A stretch of 64,000 nt of DNA, taken from assembly GCA_032718475.1 (NCBI GenBank), contig JAUCBJ010004839.1, positions 62,001 to 126,000 of the forward strand. Reading direction: 5' to 3'. Of the stretch, positions 44,150-54,520 are shown in pieces. A program made the position numbers and the translations under genes. The notes beneath the pieces are model-generated. The model saw only the letters and a program-made list of their open reading frames with translations, searched no databases and was not told where the DNA came from. Origin of the DNA: Nemertoderma westbladi. Lineage: Eukaryota; Xenacoelomorpha; Nemertodermatida; Nemertodermatidae. Every line of letters starts with the position of its first letter. Position 1 is the stretch's first letter.

Positions 44150-45410
44150 CCTACTACTACGATCGGCATGCTGCAATGTAGCAGCATTATATTTATATTA
44201 CATATATATTAAGAAAACTGTACCGGCTGGTCGACAAAATTGCGCCGCCACAACTCCCTATCACCCATGACATTTGCTAGATCATCCGCATCTTCAAGGC
44301 CAGTGTCCTTTAAGATGCGTCTCAAGAAAGTCATGGGCTGTCCACCATGCGTATTCACTCCATGAGGCCGCCAAAGCACAATATTATGCACTGGCTGGTC
44401 CTCACGGCAAAAGCAATGTCCTGCAAAGCGGAGGCGACTTTGTTATAGTGTCAAACTTGGGGGAACCAATGAGACATCACCGATGTTGTATAGAGTCTGA
44501 TTGGAGATGTGTTCATTGTACTTGACACAATGAACCTGGCGCAGCATTCTTGTGAAAGTGCATTCCAGAGATTTGGTAGCCTATCCCTTACGTATCCGAA
44601 GGTCTTCACCTGACTTTCTGATCCATCATCCCAACTAGCAGAAGTCATCTACGTGCTCAAGCAAGCCGTCCTTAGAGCTTATGCCCTTATGATCAGACAT
44701 TTCTGGAGGGCTGTCTAGGTTGACTGTCATGATTTTGGTCTTCTTGGAATTTACAAAAAGACCAACACTAGAAGAAACCTGTTTCAATGAGCAGAGGAGC
44801 CTTTGGGCTCCCTCTAGTGATTCTGACAAAACCCCTAAGTCATAAGCAAAGTTTAGTTCAGTAAGGTAGTTTGCTGGATTTCCTGTACTTCTTGTGCCAG
44901 TAGGGGGGTGTTACAATCACCCCATATTTATTAAATTGGTCTAAGGACATGCGTAGAACATAATCAACCAAAATTACGAATAAGAATGTTGCAAGTGTGT
45001 CACCCTGAAGGACGCCCCATAACACTTCAAATGGTTCTGTGTCACCGTCAAAAGTAGACACAAAATGTTGTCGAACCATCGTATACTGATCTGATTGCTG
45101 CAATAATTTCATCAGGAATCCCATATAATGAAAGTATGCTGAACATACGTGAGCGAGAGACTGAATCAAAGGCCTTGAAGAAGTCAACAAAGATAACAGC
45201 CAGATGCCTGTCTTTCTTTTTTGATAACTCTTCAATTATCCTTCTAAGTGCCAAAATGGGCTCCATGGTCCCAAGATCTTCACGGAACCCATTCTGATTT
45301 CCACGGAGCAGTCTCTCAATGGGATCTCTGATGCGATTTAATATAATTATGTTGTATTGCTTTGCAGCAATCGAGATTAACGAGATTCCACGAAAAGATC
45401 CATAGAGTGT
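44150..45410 (-). mobile_element. L-AGT LINE, copy 2, 5'-truncated
   Basis: It is the same family as 23274-24970, on the opposite strand. It starts at the counterpart of about 23588 and ends in GCATGCCGATCGTAGTAGTA. No 79-bp repeat flanks it. Confidence 0.85.
44205..45400 (-). pseudogene. L-AGT LINE reverse transcriptase, inactive
   Basis: Fragments read MEPILALRRIIEELSKKKDR, VIFVDFFKAFDSVSRSRMFS (motif A intact), LWGVLQGDTLATFLFVILVD and LTELNFAYDLGVLSESLEGA. In the last one, the catalytic FADD of copy 1 has become FAYD, so the site is dead. Further pieces (VGLFVNSKKTKIMTVNLDSP, NIVLWRPHGVNTHGGQPMTF) lie in other frames. Comparison with copy 1 dates this as the older insertion. Confidence 0.85.
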
Positions 45411-46640
45411 TGTGTATGTATGACTAACTAATTGAACACTGTAGCTTAAGCCTCCTCATTCCTTGGAGACATTGCAGCTCATTATTTTTGTAGTTTCAAA
45501 TCACATTTTATGTTGGCTTTAAATTGGTCAATGTAACTAAGAAATTCGAGCTGCAATTTCTTCCAATTGCCAAAAGTTTGTTTGTCTGCCATATGTTTGT
45601 ATTACAATTGTATTGCAATTGAAACTACATGAAATACGTGACTAATTAAATATTATATTCACTTATTTTATGTAGATGTCGTTTTAATAAATAATTGGAA
45701 CGTCACAAGCACAAATTCCGTGACATTGAGATTTATCCCGGTCGTATTTTAATAATTTTTGTCGGAGCATTTTAGTTCGGTTTATCATTTTGATATATGA
45801 GCTACACAAGCAATGCGGTTATGTACCTTTCGATGTATTGGGAACTATATACCAAAACGCACTACCTATCGGAATTATCATGGTGATAATTTTCCGTGTT
45901 AGTTAGCGTAATGGTAGGGAAATAAACCCTTAGGGAAAGGTAGCCATCCAACAAATAGCCTTAGTTAGGCAACATCAAATACATTTACTTAATAATCCAA
46001 TTCTAATTCTCATAGGAAATTAAAAAGCAATGTATAAAGTATGTAGCATTATCTTTGTTGGCGGATCGTGATCCTACCTGTGAATGAGATATAGAAGAAC
46101 TTGAACTGATATTACCTGTTTATTTCAAATTTGCATATTGTGCTGAATATATAATAACAAGATGTAATCTTACCCACCATCTCTGTAGAAGCTGGTCCCC
46201 ATGTTTGTGAATTGATGACGGCATATATAACCAATGATAAAGCATAAATATGTTAATTAATTATGATGCGACCGAAATGATCGAAATCAGGCACATCTTT
46301 GCCAGTCCGTCAAAGATTTATTTAATTTATATTTATATATTGTTGTTTATCATTAATTCTCGGTTTTTTGTTTACACATTGCTGAAGCTACAAACCAGTA
46401 ATATATCCGTATAATCCTGGTTTTTCGAGGTAATAATAAACTCCAAAAATGAATTTATTTCGATTGTGAAATAGCATGAAATTATACTAGCTGGTAACTA
46501 AAAAACTAAAACTAAAAAAAATAATTTAAACTAAAAAACAATATATTAATGTACTGCTCCGCGAGGTACAACTGTGATGGAAATAGCTGAATAACGGAAC
46601 GCGGATTGCTTTAATAATAAATATTAATGAATTTATACAT
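45411..46640. other. AT-rich region without recognised genes
   Basis: No feature is supported apart from short homopolymers. Confidence 0.5.
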
Positions 46641-46643
46641 AAG

Positions 46644-46825
46644 TGCATTATAAGTGTGTATGTTAGTGCATTATAAGTGTGTATGTTAGTGCATTATAAG
46701 TGTGTATGTTAGTGCATTATAAGTGTGTATGTTAGTGCATTATAAGTGTGTATGTTAGTGCATTATAAGTGTTTATGTTAGTGCATTATAAGTGTGTATG
46801 TTAGTGCATTATAAGTGTGTATGTT
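46644..46825 (+). repeat. 23-bp tandem repeat, about 8 copies
   Basis: The unit is GTGCATTATAAGTGTGTATG then TTA. The copies are almost identical, with one GTTTATG variant. Confidence 0.95.
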
Positions 46826-47084
46826 GTAGAGTGTTGTATATTTACACGGTCAATAAACTATAATTATTGTCTGTTCGATAATGGAATATGCGGATATACC
46901 TTCAGCAAATAAATCATGATTTTACATGATTATCTTAAGATCTTCTCTCTTACAAGTAACCTCAGAGTTTTGCCATGGCACATACTGTTTTCGTTTGGGT
47001 TTCTGGGGGATTTGCCTCGTGGCTGATTCCTTGTAGGCTTATATTATATTCTTGTATATTGAACTTTGTCGTTTGAACACTGTT

Positions 47085-47367
47085 GCGGTTTTTAAATTCT
47101 GCGTTTGCTGGCTCTCAAACTGAGTCTGATCTCTGCAGTCACAATTCTGTGGTCCGAACCAATTAGGTTGAACGAGCTGTATGCGTCGCAGGGTCGCAGA
47201 TATTCATGCTGTTAGTTACTCCACTTTTTGTTGATAAGGATGTAATCCAGCTGTGCTCTGGTTCCATTAGGATTTTGAAAGGCTTACACAGTTTCCCCTT
47301 ATTCTTTTCGAAAGTGGTGTTTCTTGGAATCAATGCACATTCTTCCATTAGTTCTAAGACTAAGAAG
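47085..47367 (-). pseudogene. LINE endonuclease domain, C-terminal part (split by insertion)
   Basis: Minus-strand reading gives ELMEECALIPRNTTFEKNKG, SWITSLSTKSGVTNS in a shifted frame, and SDHRIVTAEIRLSLRASKR, the SDH catalytic end typical of EEP endonucleases. Its N-terminal continuation lies at 51099-51245, beyond a 3.7-kb insertion. Confidence 0.8.
47356..47367 (+). repeat. 12-bp target duplication, left
   Basis: Reads CTAAGACTAAGA(A). The matching sequence TTAAGACTAAGAA lies at 51098-51110. On the coding strand both copies encode FLVL of the split endonuclease. Confidence 0.75.
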
Positions 47368-47438
47368 AAGAATGATAGAATTAAAATAAAATATTGAAGG
47401 TCTTTAGCTGGTTTATTAAAGATAACAATAATGATCGT

Positions 47439-47462
47439 TTTCGACCTACTGGTCTGCATCAG
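47439..47462 (-). ncRNA. Hammerhead ribozyme-like core
   Basis: The minus strand reads CTGATGCAGACC, AGTA, GGTCGAAA: the CUGAUG box, a perfect 4-bp stem II (GACC/GGTC) and the GAAA box. It continues with AACGAT...ATTGTT, which can form stem III. Stem I is weak and CUGAUGA is changed to CUGAUGC. Penelope-like termini are known to carry such ribozymes. Activity is doubtful. Confidence 0.5.
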
Positions 47463-47590
47463 ACTATGTACAGTAACTAGCAACTAACAGGAAGAGTAGA
47501 GGGTCTATATAAATATATATAAATATACTATTTTAAAGGGGAATACCTGATAGCGATAGGTGAATCTCAGAAAAGTTAGCGTGTATATAT

Positions 47591-47599
47591 AATGTATGG
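47591..47599 (+). repeat. 9-bp target duplication, left (AATGTATGG)
   Basis: Repeated at 48773-48781, immediately outside the GGACAATTCGGTCC element. Confidence 0.85.
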
Positions 47600-48772
47600 G
47601 ATGTAGGACAATTCGGTCCCGGACAATTCGGACCCGGACAATTCGGTCCGGACAATTCGGTCCCGGACAATTCGGTCCCGGACAATTCGGTCCCAAAACA
47701 CTAAATAAATGGGACCAAATTGTCCGGGACCGAATTGTCCGGGACCGAATTGTCCTAGGACCGAATTGTCCTAGGACCGAATTGTCCGGGACCGAATTGT
47801 CCGGTTCCTGATAGCAACTTTTTAGTGCTTTTTTGATATTGGTGAATGTTCTAGAACATTAGTAGAGATATTTGTTATGGTAGCTAGTGTTATTTACTTG
47901 CTATAATTTTTTGAAATTTTAAAAATACTGTATTTTTTTTTATTTTTGTTATTGGTAGTGTTCGAGAACATTATTATATATTATTTATTAAGGTGTAGCT
48001 AGTGTTTTTTTTACTAGCTAGCATTTCCTTGAAATTATAAAAACCTGTGAAAACAATGATATTTCAGAATTAGGCCTAAACTGTTGCTGATTATATTAAT
48101 TACCAACAATATTGATGATATTATAACAGTCCCTGAATGAGATCCAGCTATTATCTGGGATAATAATTTAGGCTTGTTAACCAACCAACAACACATACAG
48201 TATACTTACGCAATATATTAAAAAAATCAGCTTTAAATATTTTAAATACATACTATTACTAGCTAGTGAATAATTCACAAGCTCCATAAAAACACCATAG
48301 CGACCATAAATAATAATGTTAACAAAAAAAAGTAAATTTTTTTATTAAAAAAAAAATACTAGCTAGCAAAAAAAACACTAGCTACCATATAATAATATAT
48401 ATTAAGGTTCTAGAACATTCACCATTATATAGTACCAATTAAATTTGGTCCCGGACAATTCGGTCCCGGACAATTCGGTCCCGGACAATTCGGTCCCATT
48501 AATATGCATGTTTTGGGACCGAATTGTCCTAGTCAGTATCCGGACAATTCGGTCCCGGACAATTCGGTCCCGGACAATTCGGTCCCATTAATATGCATGT
48601 TTTGGGACCGAATTGTCCTAGTCAGTATCCGGACAATTCGGTCCCGGACAATTCGGTCCCGGACAATTCGGTCCCAAAACATAAAATTAATGGGACCGAA
48701 TTGTCCGGGACCGAATTTTCCGGGACCGAATTGTCCGGACCGAATTGTCCGGGACCGAATTGTCCTGCTTCC
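47600..48772. mobile_element. Fold-back element FB-B with GGACAATTCGGTCCC arrays
   Basis: The left arm has six GGACAATTCGGTCCC units, a 16-bp spacer and six units in the opposite sense (47606-47812). The right arm (48449-48766) has a similar, longer arrangement with an internal duplication of about 90 bp. Between them, AT-rich inverted flanks share GGTGAATGTTCTAGAAC and GGTAGCTAGTGTT. The tips GATGTAGGACAATTCGG and CCGAATTGTCCTGCTTCC are inverted, and a 9-bp duplication flanks the 1,173-bp element. No coding frame is seen. Confidence 0.88.
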
Positions 48773-49486
48773 AATGTATGGTATAATTGTGATAGGGAAA
48801 ATACACAGAGTTAGTTATAAGCTGTCAATCTAAAGTACAAATATAAGGTTGAATTGGGAAAAGCTGATAGGTAGATCACAGGAAGGTAATGTGTGGAAGA
48901 TAATGGCATTAGGTAACATATGATTATATGGTGTCTACTTGTAGCGCATGGTTAGGTAGAATACACATAACGATAAGTAATGGGTGGCTGGGGAATTTTT
49001 ACAGAAGAAGAAAAACAAAAAAACATGAAAACAAAAAAACCAAAAAAACAGAGAATCTGGAACTTCGCTATACAAGGTGTTGTAGTTGGTTTCAACCGCA
49101 TGTTGTGTACATGTAATACTTTAAGCTGGAGGTATCATTGAACCAAATTCAAAATCTAACCGATAAATTGTGTGTGATAAATTGTCACCCTTACTTTTTA
49201 GTTTATTTATTTCCGACCTACCGTCTATTTTATTAATTGCCACATGTTTTTGCATAATGTAGGCCAATGATCTGGTGATCATTGGAAAATCCACTGCTGA
49301 TATCCAACGAAGTTTAAATAGGTTACACAATGTTTAACAAAAATTTAACAGTGAATATAAGTAAAACTAAGGCAGTAAAATTTTGTTGAGGTGGTAGACT
49401 CTCTGGTTCAGATAATTTATCTTATAACGGTGTGCAGTTGGAATTCCAAAATAACTTTGCGTACGTAGGCGTAATCTTGTCAACAA

Positions 49487-49494
49487 CAAATGGT
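49487..49494 (+). repeat. 8-9-bp target duplication, left (CAAATGGT)
   Basis: Repeated at 50550-50557. The next base (G) also matches on both sides, so it could be 9 bp. Confidence 0.8.
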
Positions 49495-50549
49495 GGTAAT
49501 GGTTAAAAAATCGAGACTTGAAAAATATCGAGAGTAAAAATAACGAGAGTAAAAATATCGAGAGTAAAAATAACGAGTGTTGAAAATTAACGTGATTAAA
49601 AAAAAATATCGAGAGTAAAAATATAGAGTGTTGAAAAATATCGAGAGTAAAAAAAACGAGTGTTGAAAAATACCGAGTATTGAAAAATATCGAGAGTAAA
49701 AAAAACGAGTGTTGAAAAATACCGAGTATTGAAAAATATCGAGAGTAAAAATATCGAGAGTAAAAATATCGAGTGTTGAAAAATATCGAGACTAAAAATA
49801 TTGCATTTTGCGTGAGCATTTTATTTAGAATTATGGAACAATATTGCAGTGCATGTGTTACAACAGTGCAAGTGAATGGCATTAATACACCTTGGGTACC
49901 CATTTACCAGATTTATTATACTAGCTAGTTTTTGCTATTTTTTTAATAAATATTATAAAAGAAGTGCTAGCTATAAATTTTGATAAATATTTTTGTTCTA
50001 GAACAAAAATCTCTTTTAATTTTTTTAAATAACTAGTATTTTCTACATCTTTTTATAAATGTTATAGAACACGTGAAAGCTACCAAATGTTGATAAATAT
50101 TTTTGTTCTAGAACACATTTTTTTTGTTCTAGAACATTTTTAAGAAAAAAAATTATCATACAACCCTTATTTAAAAAATTGTTAGGCCTACTATCGATAT
50201 TTTTACTCTCGATATTTTCAACTCTCGATATTTTTCAACACTCGATATTTTTCAACACTCGATATTTTTCAACACTCGATATTTTTCAACACTCGATATT
50301 TTTCGACACTCGTTATTTTTACTCTCGATATTTTTCAACACTCGATGTTTTTACTCTCGATAATTTTCAACACACTCGATATTTTTACTCTCGATATTTT
50401 TCAACACTCGATATTATTACTCTCGATATTTTTACTCTCGATATTTTTTGAACTCTCGATATTATCGTTATTTTTCAACACTCGATGTTTTTACTCGCGT
50501 TATTTTTACTCTCGATATTTTTCATGTCTCGATATTTTTCAATATAACC
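49495..50549. mobile_element. Fold-back element FB-A with ATCGAG arrays (complete)
   Basis: The left arm (49495-49800) is a tandem array of AAAAATATCGAGAGT/GTTG-type units. The right arm (50190-50545) is the same array inverted, CTCTCGATATTTTT. The tips GGTAATGGTTAAAAAATCGAG and its inverted counterpart ending TCGATATTTTTCAATATAACC are alike. The AT-rich core (49900-50180) carries TTCTAGAACA and CTAGCTAG, as in FB-B. The insertion splits a LINE RT frame and duplicates 8-9 bp. The half copy at 6566-7211 shares the right half. Confidence 0.88.
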
Positions 50550-50956
50550 CAAATGGTGCTTCTGCTCATTACAATCACTTTTACAGTAAAGGTCTTGTAT
50601 GTTGCGCTCGCCTAGCACTGAAGGTCCACATTCAAACAGTATCCATGGAAACAGCTAAAATTATCTGGTTAGCAATAATTGTCCCCAGCATAACCTATGG
50701 TTGTGAAGTATTTGATACCCCTGGTAATGTAGACCCATTTTCTCTAGAACACGTGCAGAAGGTTAGAGCCTTCTATTGGAAGCAGTGGTGTGGGGTGAGC
50801 AAGTTCGCCTCATCAATGCTATCCTAAGAAAAATCGATAACCCGGAATCCGACCCAAGTGATATCCGTATCGACCATCTATCAGGACTAACACACCGTGC
50901 AGCGGTGCCCACTGCATTTGTTTCAGAGTTCATAACAAAAAAACCACGGGGGGGGG

Positions 50957-50980
50957 TCATATTGACCCCCCCCCCCCGGG
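50957..50980 (+). repeat. G-run/C-run palindrome
   Basis: A run of nine or ten G, then TCATATTGA, then a run of twelve C and GGG, lies in the LINE fragment. It could form a hairpin. Confidence 0.8.
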
Positions 50981-51098
50981 TTTAATAGGGTTAATTAATA
51001 TAATAAACCAGCTAAAGACCATCAATATTTTACCTTATTTCTATCATCCTTAAACTATGTTCCAGCTGGTGAATGCCTACCACTTCATCCGCTCGTTT

Positions 51099-51245
51099 AA
51101 GACTAAGAACCTATTTCTGTTCAAACTGGTGTCATAGGTGTAACACTTGATGTTTTCTGGGACAATTTGCGCATTCAGGTCACCAACAATGACTTTGACG
51201 TTGTAATTGCGGATCTGCAATAGCCAATCACAAACAATTTTCAAA
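51099..51245 (-). pseudogene. LINE endonuclease domain, N-terminal part (split by insertion)
   Basis: Minus-strand reading gives IVCDWLLQIRNYNVKVIVGD then LNAQI (the GDxNA motif) and CYTYDTSLNRNRFLVL. It joins in sense to ELMEECALIPRNT at 47345 across the insertion. Confidence 0.8.
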
Positions 51246-53211
51246 ATTAGCATTGCTCGCTTACTTAACATATGTTTAAAAAACACACCCCACCCCTCGA
51301 TTCAGGGCACCTTACTCCTTAATCAATTACAATCCAAATAAGATTTTCGAGCACCGCCCCATTCCAGGAAGATTGGATGTTACTTTGAAGCAAATTAGAA
51401 ACGTCAGTCCAGTGCAAAATTGTATAAGTTAAAGAAAAAAATTCATGTTAACTTTTACAATGTATTTCAAAAGCGACAATGAAAATATGTTTCTCTTTCT
51501 AGCAATGTCCTTGGTTGCGAGGGAAGTTTCGAGGATGATTAGTATGTATGTTGTTTATCTGACATATGTCAAAGTAAAGTGGACATCATAGTGGGTGTAT
51601 CTGAGCAATCCAAAGGACACTCACTGCAAGGAATCCTAATCCTGAGTTGTTGGAATAGATTACAGTACAGGCAGGATATGCACTGTCTAAAAGGGAAATT
51701 AAATTAAAAGTGAGAAGAAAGGTGTTGTTGGGGAAGTGAAGTAGCGCAGCGGTTTCCTAGAGCTGAAATGTAAATGTAACACGGTTTATTGATTGAAGAC
51801 TAAAGATACAGAAAATGGCGATTACCAATACATTCCATTCCATTTTTTTTTTTCAGTTTTTAAGAGTTTTTAAGTCATGCTTGCATACTCATACAATAAA
51901 ATTTAGAATTTTGCTATAGGTTATCCAACTAAAACTCAAATGGAAATGTTTTTGCTTGTTTATCTGCGATTTTTCATCACTTTATAATTTTTTTATGTTA
52001 TTTCAAATTATTTTCTCAAACAGAACTTAACTATTCAATATTAAGTAATACATACAATAAATTTGATCATTCATCAAAAGTTAACTCTTCCCAGTGCATC
52101 CTATAGGCCCTACTAGAGTTGTGCTAGATAGAGGGAATACAGAGTGGGATCTCTCTCTGACCAAAGCCAAATAATCATTTTACCCAGCTGATAGCTCCTT
52201 CCACAGAATACAATACAAACTCTTGCCCTGGTTGCATGCAGGTTGCAATATTTTATCAACGCCTTTACGGAATTTGATGGGGTTTTCGATTGTTATATTA
52301 AACACAATATTCTGAATCTCACTAGCCTAGTTTCGAAGCACCAATGCCAAGACTTCATACTTTTTGAGGAAATTTTTCTAGAATAATATGTATTTAATTG
52401 CATTCATAAGGATTTCTTATTACTGTGTGCATATTAAATTGATGGAGTTTTAAATTTATTAACTAAACTCGACATCGTACATCGGACCAGCATGGTTTAG
52501 AATTTCCAAAACGTATCTTTACAATTTGTAGGTTGATTTTGTTCTAGAATTAAGCACCTAATAATTGATCGAATTTCTTAGTAATTATTGTATGAAATAT
52601 AATTTTGTATTTTTACATAATTAATTAGTTCTATACTATTTCTATGATGGTCTGCTGTGCATGAATGCCACAGCTTGAATTAACTCACACCATAATATAT
52701 TCGTTGATACCTTACTTTTCCTTTGATTTGTTTTGTTTTAACATTTCGTTTATGTTACTTAATATTTAAATATAAATAATGTATATTGTATGAAATATCG
52801 AGAAAATAGAGTACATTAAACTACCATTTTATATAAAAAGTTACAAAATTCTTCAATTTCATATATTACACCAACAATGAGGAAACAAAATGTTATTTCA
52901 TTTGACCATTGATAGTTTCCCACATCTCACCACTTATAGTATACATAAGCCTACTGCTGTGCTTTTTAAGATAACATCGATCGTCTAAAGTATCCATTCC
53001 TATTTATTTTCCTGCATGCCTAGACACAAGATAGTTTGACTTTTATAAACTTCAAGCCAACTGCACTGCCAACCTACTAACCACCATATCATAATTACCA
53101 TTAAGTTTTGGCGTGAAGTGCTGGCTGGAACCCAGGCATAGAATCCTGTGCTTAGCAGACAATTTCCAACTACTACAGTAGTTAATTGTGTTAGTTTGTT
53201 GGAAATTGAAA
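51246..53211. other. AT-rich region without recognised genes
   Basis: The part at 51220-51365 is a diverged copy of 18600-18790 (AGCCAATCACA, ATTTTCAAAATT, CTCGATTCAG blocks). Nothing else is supported. Confidence 0.5.
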
Positions 53212-53215
53212 AAGG

Positions 53216-53750
53216 CTATGGGGCGCCGTGGGCTTCAAAAATATGAAAATGTCGGGGACTGGTTCAGATTCTCGGTGACTGGTTTAGATTTCGGTCAAGA
53301 TTTCGGCTCAGATTTCGGCCAAGATTTCGGCTTAGAATCTTGGCCGAAATCTAAGCCGAAATCTTGGCTGAAATCTAAGCCGACTTCACCATTTGTCCAG
53401 TAAGGTAGGCCTATATACCATAGGTAACTCAAAACTCTAAGTCATTACTTTTGGTCATAGAGTATCTACACACTATGGTACTGCGGTAGGCCTACTGTAG
53501 TACTGTACTGGCAGACTGGTAACAGAGAAACACAGACTGACAAGAAAGTCACGTTATTGAAATTTTGGCCTAGATTTTAGCTTAGATTTCGGTTTAGATT
53601 TTTGCCAAGATTTCTAAAGATTCTAAGCCGAAATCTTGGCCGAAATCTTGGCCGAAATCTAAACCAGTCGCCGAGAATCTAAACCAGTCGCCGCGAATCT
53701 GAACCAGTCTCCGATATTTTCATATTTTTGAAGCCCACGGCGCCCCATAG
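53216..53750. mobile_element. TIR element FB-D with AGATTTCGG repeats
   Basis: The long terminal inverted repeats start CTATGGGGCGCCGTGGGC and continue through TTCAAAAATATGAAAAT and GACTGGTTCAGATTC. Both arms pass into short tandem AGATTTCGGC(T/C)(A/T) units. AAGG flanks both ends, suggesting a 4-bp duplication. The element is 535 bp with no coding capacity. Confidence 0.85.
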
Positions 53751-53754
53751 AAGG

Positions 53755-54513
53755 CCTGCCATCACTGCACACGATGGCGGTAGCGGAAGCAGCACACACA
53801 GCGAGAAAAGTACTTCCAATGAATGAACTATATGGTGAATAAATTAAATTAGAGGAAAGTTAAAAGGGTTGTAATGTACATAGAAAGGAAGTGTGCAGGT
53901 AGAAATTGTTGACGTTTAGTTTTTATGTCAGTTTAATTAAGGAAATTAAACGATTCCGCAGGAGGTAATAGGATGGGGATTAGTACCTTCGGGGTTGTGA
54001 CTCTTGGTAAAGTGGAATTGCGGATTTCTGTTAAATATACTTACCATCAACTAATGTTAGTTTTGCCAGGTTTTTGGGGATCTTTGGGATTTTTGGGGGT
54101 CTGTTGATTATATTTTATATATCATTTGGTTTGGTCTCGCTCTTGTTATCCTTGCAACTTCATTAATCTTTATTTTTAATTAAAATCTTTTCCGCCAATA
54201 GAATCCGGGTGGTTTCATAATTAACATATTTGACTTGTACGGCTTGTTGCTTTCTTGGCTTTACTTGTGTGTTCCTCAAACCCGAACCCCCGTATATGGG
54301 GGCCCGGGAGGTTTTAATTTGATCGAGAATAATACTTTAAATAGTATTGCAGGGATATTTATGTACCACAAACAAGTTCCCAATTTGGAATTCATGTATC
54401 AAACTCTCAACGCCAACAGACAAATGAATATTCTTTATTTAATAGATTGTTTGTAATTGTTCTCGTGATTCAATTGTTTTCAATGTCAACAACATAAAAT
54501 GTGACCATGTCGC
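53755..54513. other. Region without recognised genes
   Basis: Short ORFs only. Confidence 0.5.
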
Positions 54514-54520
54514 ATTTTAT

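Larger units (their letters stand above)
49200..50985 (+). pseudogene. LINE RT C-terminal half, split by fold-back element FB-A
   Basis: Before the insertion the frames give NDLVIIGKSTADIQRSLNRL (the residue before D in the YADD box is changed to N) and VNISKTKAVKF, SYNGVQLEFQNNFAYVGVIL. After it they give GASAHYNHFYSKGLVCCARL, IIWLAIIVPSITYGCEVFDT and HRAAVPTAFVSEFITKK. This is a normal order for a LINE RT thumb and C-terminus. The element between them (49495-50549) is flanked by CAAATGGT. Confidence 0.75.
47368..51098. mobile_element. Composite insertion with inverted Penelope-like ends
   Basis: The left end (AATATTGAAGGTCTTTAGCT then GGTTTATTA at 47390-47418) and the right end (TAATAAACCAGCTAAAGACC then ATCAATATTTT at 51001-51032) are inverted copies. 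The left end also carries a hammerhead-like core. Inside are LINE RT pieces (49200-50985) and two younger fold-back elements. The insertion splits an endonuclease frame and is flanked by TAAGACTAAGAA. Confidence 0.7.

Noticed and set aside
54235-54456. 73-residue ORF
   Set aside because: No recognisable motif, partners or conserved features; likely chance.
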